Shown: in pieces, positions 37,953 through 47,747 of the stretch | Position numbering within the stretch: position 1 is the stretch's first letter | Layout of the letters: every line of letters begins with the position of its first letter | From: Alteromonadaceae bacterium | GTDB taxonomy: Bacteria; Pseudomonadota; Gammaproteobacteria; Enterobacterales; Alteromonadaceae | DNA: 64,000 nucleotides | Direction: 5' to 3' | Assembly (NCBI GenBank): GCA_013216015.1 | Contig: JABSOI010000018.1 | Location: 1-64,000, forward strand | Position numbers and translations under genes: made by a program | The notes under the pieces: generated by a model | Databases searched by the model: none | Seen by the model: the letters and a program-made list of their open reading frames with translations, nothing else | Told to the model about the DNA's origin: nothing

Positions 37953-39060
37953 CTTATCAAGTTAGTAATATCTCTGCCAACATTTTTTACATTTGATAGT
38001 ATGTTTTGTTGCTATAAATTAACATTTATAAAGACATAATAAGCTGTTGAATTTCGATAAGGTATTGTTTTTATAGTGGTCTAAGATCAATATTGAATTT
38101 ATATAGCACTCATACATTGGTTTTAACTAATTTCGCAATAATACTGAATAAATATTTATAGTTTTGATTAATATCAACCAATTTAAAGATCCGGGCAAAA
38201 TCAAGAAAATTTCAAATTGATGATTGAATTTTGTTGTTTGTGAGCGCAAGCAACGGGTGATTTGACGTTATTGTGACTGCAATTAATAAAGCAGAGTTTT
38301 AATACCCAGTATAATTCCAATTTAGAAGATTGAAGGTCATTAGACTTACTTTGTTTTGTAGACATAATTAAACAATCATCAGAGCGGTAATTGGCTGTAC
38401 ACCAATGAATGCCTGTCTGTAGGCAAGGAGGGGCCTTTGATTATATTTTCAGCAATGTTAATTTTGGGTATGGTTAGGGGAATAGGTTAGGGGTTGAGGT
38501 AAATTGCACAGTTGTGGGAAAGATAACTCTTGTATTAGGCCTATAGAAATAATACCCAGTTAGGGTGAAGTTAATAATCAAGAAAATGCTTGCTATTGAA
38601 AAAGTCATTGTTTATTTTGTGAAAAAATAGTTTAAAGCCCGTAAATACTGATGATGCGTTTTATTGTAAAAAAAAGTGAAGATTATGTTAAAAAGTAATT
38701 GCAAATTGAGATGACTGAATTCAGTGGTATGCCAATTGTTATCCACAGAAATTGTGGAAAATTAACGATTAGTTTTTTTACTGTGGATAAGGTTGTGAGT
38801 AAAAGGGAATAATGCAAAGTGTTAATAACATTAGTAACAATGTTATGAAAACTGACTTATATTTAACGAGCGTTATCTTTGTAGGCTATTAACTCTTTGG
38901 ATCTGCAAGTGAATTTTTATGCATTTAATACCCGTTGCAATAATTAATTAATATTCAATGATTAGTGCATGGATGCCCGTAAGTAGGATAAAGCAGGAGC
39001 AGTTATTGAGGATAAATTGGCAATGGCACAGATTATTGTTCCAGACAAAAACTAAGTACC
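37953..39060. other. Gene-free AT-rich region with two DnaA-box matches
   Basis: 1.1 kb with no supportable gene on either strand and no RNA gene that I recognise. It contains two perfect 9-mers of the DnaA-box type, TTATCCACA at 38739-38747 and its complement TGTGGATAA at 38782-38790, in opposite orientations 34 bases apart. Confidence 0.5.
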
Positions 39061-39215
39061 TACATCGACGCGCATGGATGCTCTAATGCAGCGAAGACAT
39101 GGATGCACTAATGCAGTGAAGGCATGGATGCACTAATGCAGTGAAGGCATGGTATGCCTGTAAGAAGAATATTGCAGGAGCAATTATCGAGTAATAGGTG
39201 GCTATTGCTCAATCA
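38960..39215. repeat. catggatgc repeat array
   Basis: Four tandem catggatg(c)-containing units at about 39070-39150 (unit about 25 bases, aatgcagtgaaggcatggatgc), flanked by two diverged copies of a longer segment (gcatggatgcccgtaag... at 38966 and gcatggtatgcctgtaag... at 39149). Related to the repeat at the very start of the window. Non-coding. Confidence 0.65.
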
Positions 39216-39274
39216 GGCGCATTGCTATTGGCAATTTATCATCACTGAATATTGATCAATTCAATTGGCTATGT

Positions 39275-39645
39275 CTCAGTTAAGTGTTGCTATACCCGTG
39301 GTCATTCAAGATGCGGGAATTTGAGGTGAATTTGAAAGTTTATCTAAAAGGCGCTTGATTGAGCAATAGCGGGCTATTGGGATTGAAAGCAACGTAGTAG
39401 ATAATCTTTTAAAACGCTTCAAAACCTGCATTTTGAATGATTACGGGTATATAATAGTTGTAGGATGGGTTAGCCAACGGCGTAACCCATCTCTTTGTAG
39501 AGAGCAACTATCTGATAATACGGTTAAAAACTGGTGTTTTGATGGGTAACACCTTCGGCTAACCCATCCTACTAGCAGGAATCTTGAGCGGACAACTAAA
39601 TATTAATAAAACAATGGATTACGGGTGTATCAACACTTAATTAGG
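39275..39645. repeat. Repeat family C, copy 2, with nested MITE
   Basis: Same element as 34863-35072, interrupted after ...AAGTGTTGCTA by the 157-base MITE at 39293-39449 and resuming with TATAATAG. The GATGGGTTAGCC arms lie at about 39463-39492 and 39540-39571. Confidence 0.8.
39293..39449 (+). mobile_element. MITE, subfamily B, copy 1
   Basis: 157 bases from TACCCGTGGTC to TGATTACGGGTA, flanked by TA duplications (39291-39292, 39450-39451). By eye identical to the copy at 42240-42396 and one base longer than that at 60240-60395. Confidence 0.9.
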
Positions 39646-39760
39646 ACAGAGCCAATTTAATATTGTAATTAATGGTAAAAGTATAAGGATAACTTTTTAA
39701 GTTTCTATAAGTTACCAATGGTTGAGTAAAGCCTGTTACCCAGCCTGATGATAATGAATG

Positions 39761-41047
39761 TTAATCGATACTAACTTCTCTATTGATATGAAACTCAGGT
39801 ATTATGCGAACGGTTTTTATTTTATTGTTACACACTTCAATAATTTCTACAGGATAACCGGCAAGTCTAACACTTAAATTTGCTTCTGGAATTTCTTCTA
39901 AATATTCAACGATCAAACCGTTAAGGGTTTTAGGACCGTCAGTGGGAAAATTCCAGGACATTTCTTTATTGAGATCTCTTATTGTTGCACTGCCTTCCAC
40001 TAAAAAGCTTCCGTCAGGTTGTTCATTCACTTCTTCACTTGGGGTAGGTGTTTTTGTTGTGGTGAAATCACCGACAATTTCTTCCAATATATCTTCAAGG
40101 GTCACTAATCCTTGTATATCGCCGTATTCGTCAACAACTAAACCTAAACGTTCTTTTGCATGTTGAAACTTTAACAGTTGTACATTCAGCGGTGTGCCTT
40201 CAGGAATAAAATAAAGCTCACGTACTGCTCTGAGTACAGTCGCTTTCGAGAATTGATTTTTGGATAACAGTTTTACTGCATCCCTAACATGAAAATATCC
40301 AACCACATCGTCAATATTATCGCGATAAAGTAATACTCGGGTATGAGTTGACTGAGTTAGTTGTTTTTGAATTGTCTTCCAGTCATCGTTGATATCTATG
40401 CCAATTAATTCACTTCTTGGGATCATTATATCTTCAACAGTGACTTTTTCTAAATCTAAAATGCCCACTAACATATTTTGATCGCGTTTCGGTAACAGTG
40501 CCCCAGATTCGTTTACTACCGTGCGAAGTTCTTCCGAACTTAAATTATGTTGCTCTCTTTGTTCAGAACTAATACCCAACAAGGTTAAAATGCCATTAGT
40601 TATCCAGTTCACCGTAATAACAAACGGCAGCATTATTTTTAGTAAGAAAGCTAAAATAATAGAGCTGGGGAAGGCTACTTTTTCAGGGTGTAATGCAGCA
40701 AGTGTTTTTGGGGTGACTTCGGCAAATATTAATATTACGAAAGTTAGGAGCATTGTCGCAACAAATACACCAATGTCACCAAATAGTCGTAAACCTATAA
40801 TGGTCGCTATGGCCGATGCGAATATATTAACTAAGTTATTACCAATTAAAATAAGTCCGATAAGACGATCCGGGCGATTAAGTAATCGGCTGACGCGCTT
40901 GGCACCTTTATGATTTTGTTTCTCAAGATGTCGTAATCGATAACGATTCAAGGACATCATGCCAGTTTCAGAACCTGAAAAATATGCGGATATAATTATA
41001 AGTATACCTAGTATGGTAAAAAGCATACTGGTGGATATGGTATCCAA
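39761..41047 (-). CDS. corB: CNNM/CBS-domain transport protein, CorB/CorC (YfjD) family
   Basis: 428 aa membrane protein of the CNNM (DUF21) family implicated in magnesium/cobalt efflux. Four N-terminal hydrophobic segments (residues 8-170), then the PRSELIGIDINDDWK start of a CBS-domain pair (about 200-325, VDEYGDIQGLVTLEDILEEIVGDF) and a C-terminal CorC_HlyC domain (about 345-425). The TTG start at 41047 gives the usual length; an AAAAGG lies upstream, and an ATG seven codons in is the alternative. It sits next to ypjD and divergent ffh as in E. coli. Confidence 0.9.
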   Translation of the reverse strand: MDTISTSMLFTILGILIIISAYFSGSETGMMSLNRYRLRHLEKQNHKGAKRVSRLLNRPDRLIGLILIGNNLVNIFASAIATIIGLRLFGDIGVFVATMLLTFVILIFAEVTPKTLAALHPEKVAFPSSIILAFLLKIMLPFVITVNWITNGILTLLGISSEQREQHNLSSEELRTVVNESGALLPKRDQNMLVGILDLEKVTVEDIMIPRSELIGIDINDDWKTIQKQLTQSTHTRVLLYRDNIDDVVGYFHVRDAVKLLSKNQFSKATVLRAVRELYFIPEGTPLNVQLLKFQHAKERLGLVVDEYGDIQGLVTLEDILEEIVGDFTTTKTPTPSEEVNEQPDGSFLVEGSATIRDLNKEMSWNFPTDGPKTLNGLIVEYLEEIPEANLSVRLAGYPVEIIEVCNNKIKTVRIIPEFHINREVSID

Positions 41048-41213
41048 TAAAGGGGCCTTTTTGTTATTAAGTAATGGATTAAATAATGGAATATGTAATT
41101 ATTATTGGGTATTTATTTTATTTCTCAATACGATCAAGTAACAATTTAATAAATAACCAATACAATTTCCATCCTGATAAAGACTTTATACCTTAAAATT
41201 GACTCCAAGAGAA

Positions 41214-42011
41214 TTATAAAAGAAATTCTTTTACGAATCTGCTGCCAAAATATGACAATGTTAGCAATGTTGAAGCAATAATAGTTAACACCAATACTTT
41301 ATGACCACGCCAACCTTGTTTAAAATGCCCCCACAAAATAAGAAGATAAATACCTAAAGCAAGTAATGAAAATACTGTTTTATGGGCTCTTTCCTTAGTA
41401 AAAAAGTCTTCTAAAAAGATAAAGCCGCTTAGTTGACTTACAAACAAAAAAAAGGTGCCAAGTGCTAAAATAAGAAAAAGTTGATTCTCAACTTGCATTA
41501 ATGGAGGGAGATGAGTGACAGCGGTTAGATTTTTACTTTTTAATTTAAAATTTATATAAGCAACTTGAAAAGTATAAAGAGTCGCAATAATTAAAACACA
41601 ATAAGCTATTAATGCGAGAGTGATATGGCTGATCAATACTAATTTGTCTGCAGCTAAAGTTATTTGAGCGACAGGGGGAATAAATATCATGACTAACTGC
41701 CAGATACCGGCAAATCCATATACCACAGGCAGTAATAAATTAACTTTAAATTTTAATGCGATAGTCGTAAAAATTAAAGTGATCACCAAACTAACCAAGG
41801 TAATAACATTTGGTAAGCTGAAATTAATTTCATGGAGATAAAAAATAGATTGCACGGTTGTTAAAGTGTGGGCAATTATAGCAATACAAGCAAAAGTTAA
41901 AACTAATACTAAATTAGGTCCTTTAGTATGAAAAAGACGAGTGAGTATTGCAGCACTCGCAATTATATAACAGATAAATGCAATAGAAGAACCAATATTC
42001 AAGAAATTCAC
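41214..42011 (-). CDS. ypjD: Inner-membrane protein YpjD (CcsA/CcmC-like)
   Basis: Eight-helix membrane protein of the cytochrome c assembly (CcsA) superfamily, as found next to ffh in gammaproteobacteria; its precise role is not established. The C-terminal half carries family features (SHITLALIAYCVLII, ENQLFLILALGTFFLFVSQLSG, RAHKTVFSLLALGIYLLILWGHFKQGWRGHK). I prefer GTG at 42011 to TTG at 42023 because GGAG lies 6 bases before the GTG; this gives 265 aa. Divergent from ffh. Confidence 0.87.
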   Translation of the reverse strand: MNFLNIGSSIAFICYIIASAAILTRLFHTKGPNLVLVLTFACIAIIAHTLTTVQSIFYLHEINFSLPNVITLVSLVITLIFTTIALKFKVNLLLPVVYGFAGIWQLVMIFIPPVAQITLAADKLVLISHITLALIAYCVLIIATLYTFQVAYINFKLKSKNLTAVTHLPPLMQVENQLFLILALGTFFLFVSQLSGFIFLEDFFTKERAHKTVFSLLALGIYLLILWGHFKQGWRGHKVLVLTIIASTLLTLSYFGSRFVKEFLL

Positions 42012-42239
42012 AAACAGCTCCAAGCTTAATTTTCAGTAAGTGTTTAATCATAAATCTATTATTTTTCCCCCCGTTTGTGGATAAAAGTACAAAACGAGTA
42101 AAAAAACTATCAATAGTCTACATGATAGAAAAGCAATGATCTCAACACAAGAGAAATTAAACTTACTTAAGCACAAACCAAAGAAAAATTGTTTTTATAA
42201 CTGTTTTTACACCTTTATTTATGAAGTTGTTTATAACTA

Positions 42240-42396
42240 TACCCGTGGTCATTCAAGATGCGGGAATTTGAGGTGAATTTGAAAGTTTATCTAAAAGGCG
42301 CTTGATTGAGCAATAGCGGGCTATTGGGATTGAAAGCAACGTAGTAGATAATCTTTTAAAACGCTTCAAAACCTGCATTTTGAATGATTACGGGTA
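42240..42396 (+). mobile_element. MITE, subfamily B, copy 2
   Basis: 157 bases with TA duplications at 42238-42239 and 42397-42398. It occupies the ypjD-ffh intergenic region and ends about 40 bases upstream of the probable ffh -10 box. Confidence 0.9.
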
Positions 42397-42412
42397 TATA
42401 TGCAATTAATGG

Positions 42413-42441
42413 TGTTCGCTTTTTTCTGTACAGGGTATAAT
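42413..42441 (+). promoter_or_regulatory. Probable ffh promoter
   Basis: Perfect -10 hexamer TATAAT at 42436-42441 in gggTATAATgcc; the -35 region (around tgttcg/ttcgct, 42413-42420) is poor. It is about 50 bases before the ffh start. Confidence 0.5.
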
Positions 42442-42489
42442 GCCGAGTTCGTTTATATAATTAGCGCAAATTACCTTGTAGAGAATGGC

Positions 42490-43869
42490 ATGTTTGAGAA
42501 TCTTTCCGATCGTTTAACCAAAACATTGAAAAATATCAGTGGGCGGGGCCGCTTAACTGAAGACAATATTAAAGACACTTTACGTGAAGTGCGCATGGCA
42601 TTACTAGAAGCTGATGTTGCATTACCTGTAATACGTGAATTTATCTCTAAGGTTAAAGAACGTGCGGTTGGAACAGATGTTTCAAAAAGCCTGACACCGG
42701 GACAGGTATTCGTTAAAATTGTTCAGTCTGAGCTTGAAGCTGCAATGGGGGAGGTTAATGAAGGGCTGAATTTAAAAGCTACTCCTCCCGCAATTGTTTT
42801 AATGGCAGGTTTACAAGGGGCAGGTAAAACCACCTCTGTTGCTAAACTGGCAAAATTTTTAACAGAGCGTGAAAAGAAAAAAGTATTAGTTGTTAGTGTG
42901 GATGTCTATCGCCCTGCGGCAATTAAACAGCTACAAACTTTGGCAGAAGAAGTTAACGTTGAATTTTTCCCAAGTACCATAGAACAAAAACCAATTGTTA
43001 TAGCGGAAGCGGCTATAGCCCATGCAAAATTAAATTTCTTTGATGTATTGATTGTTGATACCGCAGGTCGTTTACATATTGATGAAAGCATGATGACTGA
43101 GATCCAGGATCTTCATGCGGCTATTAATCCCATTGAAACGTTATTTACCGTTGATGCAATGACCGGGCAAGATGCGGCGAACATTGCAAAAGCCTTTAAT
43201 GAAGCGTTGCCGTTGACGGGGATTATTTTAACCAAAACTGACGGTGATGCCCGTGGTGGTGCCGCATTGTCTATTCGCCATATTACTGGTAAACCAATTA
43301 AGTTTATGGGGGTTGGTGAAAAAGTTGATGCTTTGGAAGCTTTTCATCCTGATCGTATTGCGTCAAGAATTTTGGGTATGGGTGATGTATTGTCACTTAT
43401 CGAAGAAGTTGAACAGAAAGTTGACAGAAAGCAAGCGGAAAAACTCGCTAAAAAAGTTAAAAGTGGTAAAGGTTTTGATTTAGAAGATTTCCGTGATCAG
43501 CTTGTTCAAATGAAGAGCATGGGTGGCATGATGGGGATGATGAATAAAATGCCGGGCATGGGCAATATGTCTGATAAAATCAAAGATCAAATGGATGATA
43601 AACTTACTGGTCGTATGGAAGCTATCATTAATTCAATGACACCAGCTGAACGTATTCGTCCTGACATTATTAAAGGTTCTCGCAAACGTCGTATTGCTGC
43701 TGGTTCGGGTACGCAAATTCAAGATGTGAATAAATTGCTTAAACAATTTATGCAAATGCAGAAAATGATGAAAAAAATGTCAGGTAAAGGCGGTATGAAA
43801 AAAATGATGCGTAGCATGCAAGGAATGATGCCTCCTGGTGGAGCCGGCGGGGGTATGTTTGGCAGATAG
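42490..43869 (+). CDS. ffh: Signal recognition particle protein Ffh
   Basis: SRP54 homologue that binds signal sequences and 4.5S RNA for membrane targeting. Starts MFENLSDRLTKTLKN at ATG 42490, the family's canonical opening; upstream codons in the same frame run into the MITE flank and are not part of the gene. NG domain with P-loop GLQGAGKTTSVAKLA, DTAGRLH, TKTDGDARGG; C-terminal M domain is Met-rich (MKSMGGMMGMMNKMPGMGN... to the end) with the SRP RNA-binding SRKRRIAAGSG. 459 aa. rpsP, its common downstream neighbour, is absent here. Confidence 0.96.
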   Translation: MFENLSDRLTKTLKNISGRGRLTEDNIKDTLREVRMALLEADVALPVIREFISKVKERAVGTDVSKSLTPGQVFVKIVQSELEAAMGEVNEGLNLKATPPAIVLMAGLQGAGKTTSVAKLAKFLTEREKKKVLVVSVDVYRPAAIKQLQTLAEEVNVEFFPSTIEQKPIVIAEAAIAHAKLNFFDVLIVDTAGRLHIDESMMTEIQDLHAAINPIETLFTVDAMTGQDAANIAKAFNEALPLTGIILTKTDGDARGGAALSIRHITGKPIKFMGVGEKVDALEAFHPDRIASRILGMGDVLSLIEEVEQKVDRKQAEKLAKKVKSGKGFDLEDFRDQLVQMKSMGGMMGMMNKMPGMGNMSDKIKDQMDDKLTGRMEAIINSMTPAERIRPDIIKGSRKRRIAAGSGTQIQDVNKLLKQFMQMQKMMKKMSGKGGMKKMMRSMQGMMPPGGAGGGMFGR

Positions 43870-43890
43870 CCGACAACCTATTTCCTGAAA

Positions 43891-43929
43891 CTCATTTTTA
43901 TAACTCATTTTTATAACTTATTTTTATAA
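43891..43929. repeat. 13-bp tandem repeat, three copies
   Basis: CTCATTTTTATAA twice followed by CTTATTTTTATAA, starting 22 bases after the ffh stop. The rest of 43870-44090 has no gene. Confidence 0.9.
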
Positions 43930-44090
43930 TAATAAAGCGTAGTTACAGTTCTTTGTATCTACGCACTTAATCTTCAAGTGTACATACTTAATCCCCCAAA
44001 TAAATACTTCTCGTAATATCTCTTTCATAAACCAGCTTTAAGCGCTTCAACAGTTATTAAATAAAATTTACGTAATTTTTTATTTTAAAG

Positions 44091-44136
44091 TGTCCGCACT
44101 ATGTTTTAGCGGACAGTTATAAGGTGTCCGCGGACA
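44091..44136 (+). promoter_or_regulatory. Palindromic upstream activator sites
   Basis: TGTCCGC (44091-44097) and GCGGACA (44109-44115) form one dyad; TGTCCGCGGACA (44125-44136) is a perfect 12-base palindrome of the same half-site. They lie 60-110 bases upstream of the sigma-54 promoter, the usual distance for an NtrC-type activator. Confidence 0.65.
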
Positions 44137-44198
44137 TAATAAAATAAGCCTTGAAATATAATTTATATATTAACCAATAGGTTACGGTTTATTTAAAG

Positions 44199-44215
44199 TT
44201 GGCACCATAGCTGCA
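44199..44215 (+). promoter_or_regulatory. Sigma-54 promoter for the ABC export cluster
   Basis: TTGGCACCATAGCTGCA matches the -24/-12 consensus with the GG and GC dinucleotides 12 bases apart. It is about 105 bases before the adaptor gene start, whose cluster encodes a sigma-54 activator. A fragment of the GATGGGTTAGCC repeat family lies just downstream (44236-44263). Confidence 0.7.
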
Positions 44216-44321
44216 GCCCTTAGTTCAACTAGTTCAGGATAGGTTAGCCATAGGTCTAACCCATCAAATATGTGAACACAGCCATTTGTATTAGATTGTT
44301 AGACGAGCTAAGGAAAATTTT

Positions 44322-45581
44322 ATGATCAAAGACACGCGCCAGCAAGACATTGTCATTGCACCAAAAGCTAACATATTTCATAAGTCAGTAATGACTGTTA
44401 TTGGTATTTGTATTGTTGGTTTAATTGTTTTTTTGATGTTCGACGTAACCAGTGCTGAACGTTCGATTGACCTCGCATCGGTGCAGATAGCACAAGTTGA
44501 GAGAGGTACTTTAGAGCGGGATATTAATGCTATGGGAAAAATTGTTGCTGCAAATGCGCCAATCATTTATAGCACAGCGATAGGCCGCGTCACTTTATTG
44601 GTTAATCCTGGTGATAAAATAGGAAAAGATCAAAAAATTGCAATAATTAATAGCCCTGAATTACTCAATAAACTTCATCAGGAACAGGCATCATTACAAA
44701 GTTTTGAATTTTCTGGTGAACGTTTAAAGTTGCAAAGCAGACGCAGCCAATTACAGCAGGAACAACAGTTAAATATTGCCAAAGTTGCATTAAATGCCGC
44801 CAAGCGAGAGTTTCGCCGGAGTAAAATTGCGATTAAAGATAATTTGATCAGCCAAATAGATTTTGAAAAGTCGGAAGATGATCTTGCCCGGGCTTTATTG
44901 GAATTTGAACATGAAGACAAGCAGGCCAAACTTAATCAGGACAGTTTAATTTTTGATGCAAAAACTCAACAAGCAGTTATTGACCGTCAGCAGTTCGTGG
45001 TTACTGAAATACAACGCCAAGTGGATAATTTAATCTTGTATTCACCGGTAGCTGGCATCGTGGGCAATTGGTTAACTTCACAAAAATCGGCAGTCAATGT
45101 TAGTCAGACGCTAATGACCATTGTGGATTTAACTGCTTTTGAAGCTGAGTTACTAATAGCAGAAAGCTATGCGGAAGAAATTGGTTTAGGTATGAAAGTA
45201 GAAATACAAGTTGCCGGACAATTGTTGCATGGTGAATTATCGGCGATTTCTCCTGAAGTGATTAACCGACAAGTAAGTACCCGTGTACGTTTTAAAAACG
45301 CTGATGAAATAAATTTACGACAAAATCAACGGTTATCGGCTCGAATTATATTAGAAAAAAAAGCGAATGTATTGATGATTCGCCGAGGTGCTTTTTTACA
45401 AACCGGCGCTGGCAAAGTTGCTTATTTGGTTAATGAAAATCTGGCTATTAAACAAACAATCGAGATTGGGTCAACCAGTATAAGTCACATTGAATTGCAA
45501 GCAGGCGTTAAAGTTGGGGACCGTTTGATAATTTCGTCTTTAGACGCTTTTGAAGATGCAGAACAAGTAATTTTGCGCTGA
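44322..45581 (+). CDS. Periplasmic adaptor (membrane fusion) protein
   Basis: 419 aa HlyD/MacA-like adaptor. One N-terminal membrane helix (about 24-42), a beta-barrel/lipoyl half (GDKIGKDQKIAIINSPELL), a long coiled-coil hairpin (about 115-230), the returning lipoyl half (NLILYSPVAGIVGNWL) and a C-terminal barrel with VGDRLIISSLDAFEDAEQV. It links an inner-membrane ABC transporter to an outer-membrane channel. AAGGAA ribosome site. First gene of a six-gene cluster read in one direction. Confidence 0.9.
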   Translation: MIKDTRQQDIVIAPKANIFHKSVMTVIGICIVGLIVFLMFDVTSAERSIDLASVQIAQVERGTLERDINAMGKIVAANAPIIYSTAIGRVTLLVNPGDKIGKDQKIAIINSPELLNKLHQEQASLQSFEFSGERLKLQSRRSQLQQEQQLNIAKVALNAAKREFRRSKIAIKDNLISQIDFEKSEDDLARALLEFEHEDKQAKLNQDSLIFDAKTQQAVIDRQQFVVTEIQRQVDNLILYSPVAGIVGNWLTSQKSAVNVSQTLMTIVDLTAFEAELLIAESYAEEIGLGMKVEIQVAGQLLHGELSAISPEVINRQVSTRVRFKNADEINLRQNQRLSARIILEKKANVLMIRRGAFLQTGAGKVAYLVNENLAIKQTIEIGSTSISHIELQAGVKVGDRLIISSLDAFEDAEQVILR

Positions 45582-45674
45582 TTCAATCTGGTTGACTTTA
45601 CATACTTTGAACACAGAATTAAAAATTTATAGCCGATTCTTTTTGGCTCAATAAAATTATAACAGGAATAAATT

Positions 45675-46409
45675 ATGTTACAGATGCAAAAAATAAATAA
45701 AATTTACCGTACAGAATTAGTAGAAACTCATGCGCTGAGAGAATTCAATTTAACCGTTAAAGAAGGTGAGTTTGTCACCGTAACAGGGCCTTCAGGCTCA
45801 GGTAAAACCACCTTTTTAAATATTGCCGGCTTATTAGAAGAAATATCTCAAGGCAAATATTTACTGGATGGTGTTGATGTTGTCGGTTTAAAAGATAAAG
45901 AACTTTCACGTTTAAGAAATGAAAAGATTGGATTTATTTTCCAAAGTTTTAATTTGATCCCTGATTTAAATTTATTTGAAAATGTTGATGTGCCACTGCG
46001 TTATCGTGGTTTTAATGCTAAACAGCGAAAACGTCGTATTGAAGAAGCGCTTGAAAAAGTAGGTTTGGCAGCCCGAATGAAACATTTACCGGCACAACTT
46101 TCCGGTGGTCAGCAGCAACGGGTTGCTATTGCGCGTGCTTTAGCAGGTGAGCCAAAATTCTTATTAGCCGATGAACCAACAGGGAATTTAGATAGTTTAA
46201 TGGCACGCCAGGTAATGGAGTTACTTAAAGACATTAACAAACAAGGTACAACTATTGTGATGGTGACACATGATCCAGCTTTGGCCCGTTGCGGACAGCG
46301 TAATATACAAATTGTTGACGGGCAGGTTTGTGATTTTTCTCTTTACCAGAATAAGGAGCAGAACCAAAACCAATTCCAACAACACCCTAATGAAGCGACA
46401 ACGGCTTAA
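45675..46409 (+). CDS. ABC transporter ATP-binding protein, MacB/LolD type
   Basis: 244 aa ATPase of the MacB/LolD/FtsE group that powers mechanotransmission rather than classic transport. Walker A GPSGSGKTTF, Q loop FQSFNLIPDLN, signature LSGGQQQRVAIARAL, Walker B FLLADEPTGNLD and H loop VMVTHD are all intact. A Gln/Asn-rich tail follows the core. AGGA ribosome site; 11 bases before the first permease gene. Confidence 0.93.
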   Translation: MLQMQKINKIYRTELVETHALREFNLTVKEGEFVTVTGPSGSGKTTFLNIAGLLEEISQGKYLLDGVDVVGLKDKELSRLRNEKIGFIFQSFNLIPDLNLFENVDVPLRYRGFNAKQRKRRIEEALEKVGLAARMKHLPAQLSGGQQQRVAIARALAGEPKFLLADEPTGNLDSLMARQVMELLKDINKQGTTIVMVTHDPALARCGQRNIQIVDGQVCDFSLYQNKEQNQNQFQQHPNEATTA

Positions 46410-46420
46410 GGAGTCAGTTA

Positions 46421-47737
46421 ATGTTTAAATATTATTTACATATGGCGTGGAAAAGCCTGATTGCAACACCTGTTGTAACCTCATTGATGTTATTAGCCAT
46501 CGCCCTGGGTATTGCTACTTGTATGGGAACCTTGACTATACATCACATGATGTCGATGGATCCTATTCCAGAAAAGTCACAGCAATTATTCGCCCCACAG
46601 CTTAAAAGTTATGGTAACACGGTAACAAGCTTTGGAATGAACGATGGTTTTTCAGATCAATTAACTCATCAGGATGCAATTAATTTACGCCATTCTAAAG
46701 TTGCCTTCAGGCAAACGGCTATGCTTAAAACGGGTTTTGCAGTTCAAAGCGATAATGCTGATGTTGCACCTAAACTAAAGTCGGCAAGAGCAGCCGATAG
46801 TGACTTTTTTGCCATGTTTAATGCCCCCTTTGCTTATGGTAATACCTGGGATAAAAAAATTGATGAGCAACCGGTAGAAGTGGCTGTGATTGGTGAGAAA
46901 CTTAATCAGGAATTATATGGCGGCGGCGATAATGTCGGTAAAAATATATTTTTAAACCAAAAAGCTTATCGAATTGTCGGCATATTAAAACATTGGGAAC
47001 CATCACCTATGTTTTATGACTTAACGGGTGGCAGTTTTAACCGTGCGGAACAAATTTTCATTCCTTTTTCGTTATTACCAGTGCATGAACTCCCTAGCTG
47101 GGGTAGTAACAGTAGTTGGAAGAATGAAGATGTTTATACTTATCAAGACAAGCTGAAATCAGAAACTCACTGGATACAATATTGGGTTGAGCTAACCGAT
47201 GTTCAGCAACAACAAAGCTACCGGGAATATTTGAGTGGATATATCAATGAGCAGAAAAAAATAGGTCGTTTTAACCGTGATGATGCAACTGCAGATCTTA
47301 AAAATGTTATTCAATGGCTAACTTACAATGAAGTAGTTAGTGAAGATAACAGCGTATTGGTTGGTTTAAGTTTTTTGCTGTTAGTGGTTTGTCTGGTTAA
47401 TACCATAGGTTTGTTGTTGGCGAAATTTTTACGTCGCGCTCCTGAAGTTGGCGTAAGGCGGGCATTAGGTGCAAGTAAGGCGCAAGTTTTTTTACAGCAT
47501 TTAATTGAAGTTGGATTACTGGGCTTTTCTGGCGGATTACTTGGGATATTGTTAGCACAGTTAGGATTATGGTTGCTGAGGAGTAATTATGGAAGTTATG
47601 AAATGTTGGCAAATATGGACATGACCATGTTGTTAACAGCCCCTGTTCTTGCCATTAGTACCAGTATTATTGCTGGTTTATATCCTGCCTGGAAAATTTG
47701 TCGTACTCAACCGTCAATTTATCTGAAAAGCCAATAA
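46421..47737 (+). CDS. FtsX-like ABC permease, first
   Basis: 438 aa MacB-type permease: one N-terminal helix (about 15-38), a large periplasmic domain (MacB_PCD, about 40-310), then three C-terminal helices in an FtsX domain (LVGLSFLLLVVCLVNTIGLLLAKFL, APEVGVRRALGASKAQVFLQHL, and the last YPAWKICRTQPSIYLK). Strong ribosome site (aaggag). Expected to pair with the second permease as a heterodimer. Confidence 0.9.
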   Translation: MFKYYLHMAWKSLIATPVVTSLMLLAIALGIATCMGTLTIHHMMSMDPIPEKSQQLFAPQLKSYGNTVTSFGMNDGFSDQLTHQDAINLRHSKVAFRQTAMLKTGFAVQSDNADVAPKLKSARAADSDFFAMFNAPFAYGNTWDKKIDEQPVEVAVIGEKLNQELYGGGDNVGKNIFLNQKAYRIVGILKHWEPSPMFYDLTGGSFNRAEQIFIPFSLLPVHELPSWGSNSSWKNEDVYTYQDKLKSETHWIQYWVELTDVQQQQSYREYLSGYINEQKKIGRFNRDDATADLKNVIQWLTYNEVVSEDNSVLVGLSFLLLVVCLVNTIGLLLAKFLRRAPEVGVRRALGASKAQVFLQHLIEVGLLGFSGGLLGILLAQLGLWLLRSNYGSYEMLANMDMTMLLTAPVLAISTSIIAGLYPAWKICRTQPSIYLKSQ

Positions 47738-47747
47738 AGGAAATATT

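Noticed and set aside
38385-38450. Possible small RNA with a tgcctgtctgtaggc hairpin
   Set aside because: No promoter-terminator pair could be supported and no known RNA family is recognised.
42077-42085. Single TGTGGATAA DnaA-box match upstream of ypjD
   Set aside because: A lone 9-mer is expected by chance in AT-rich DNA.
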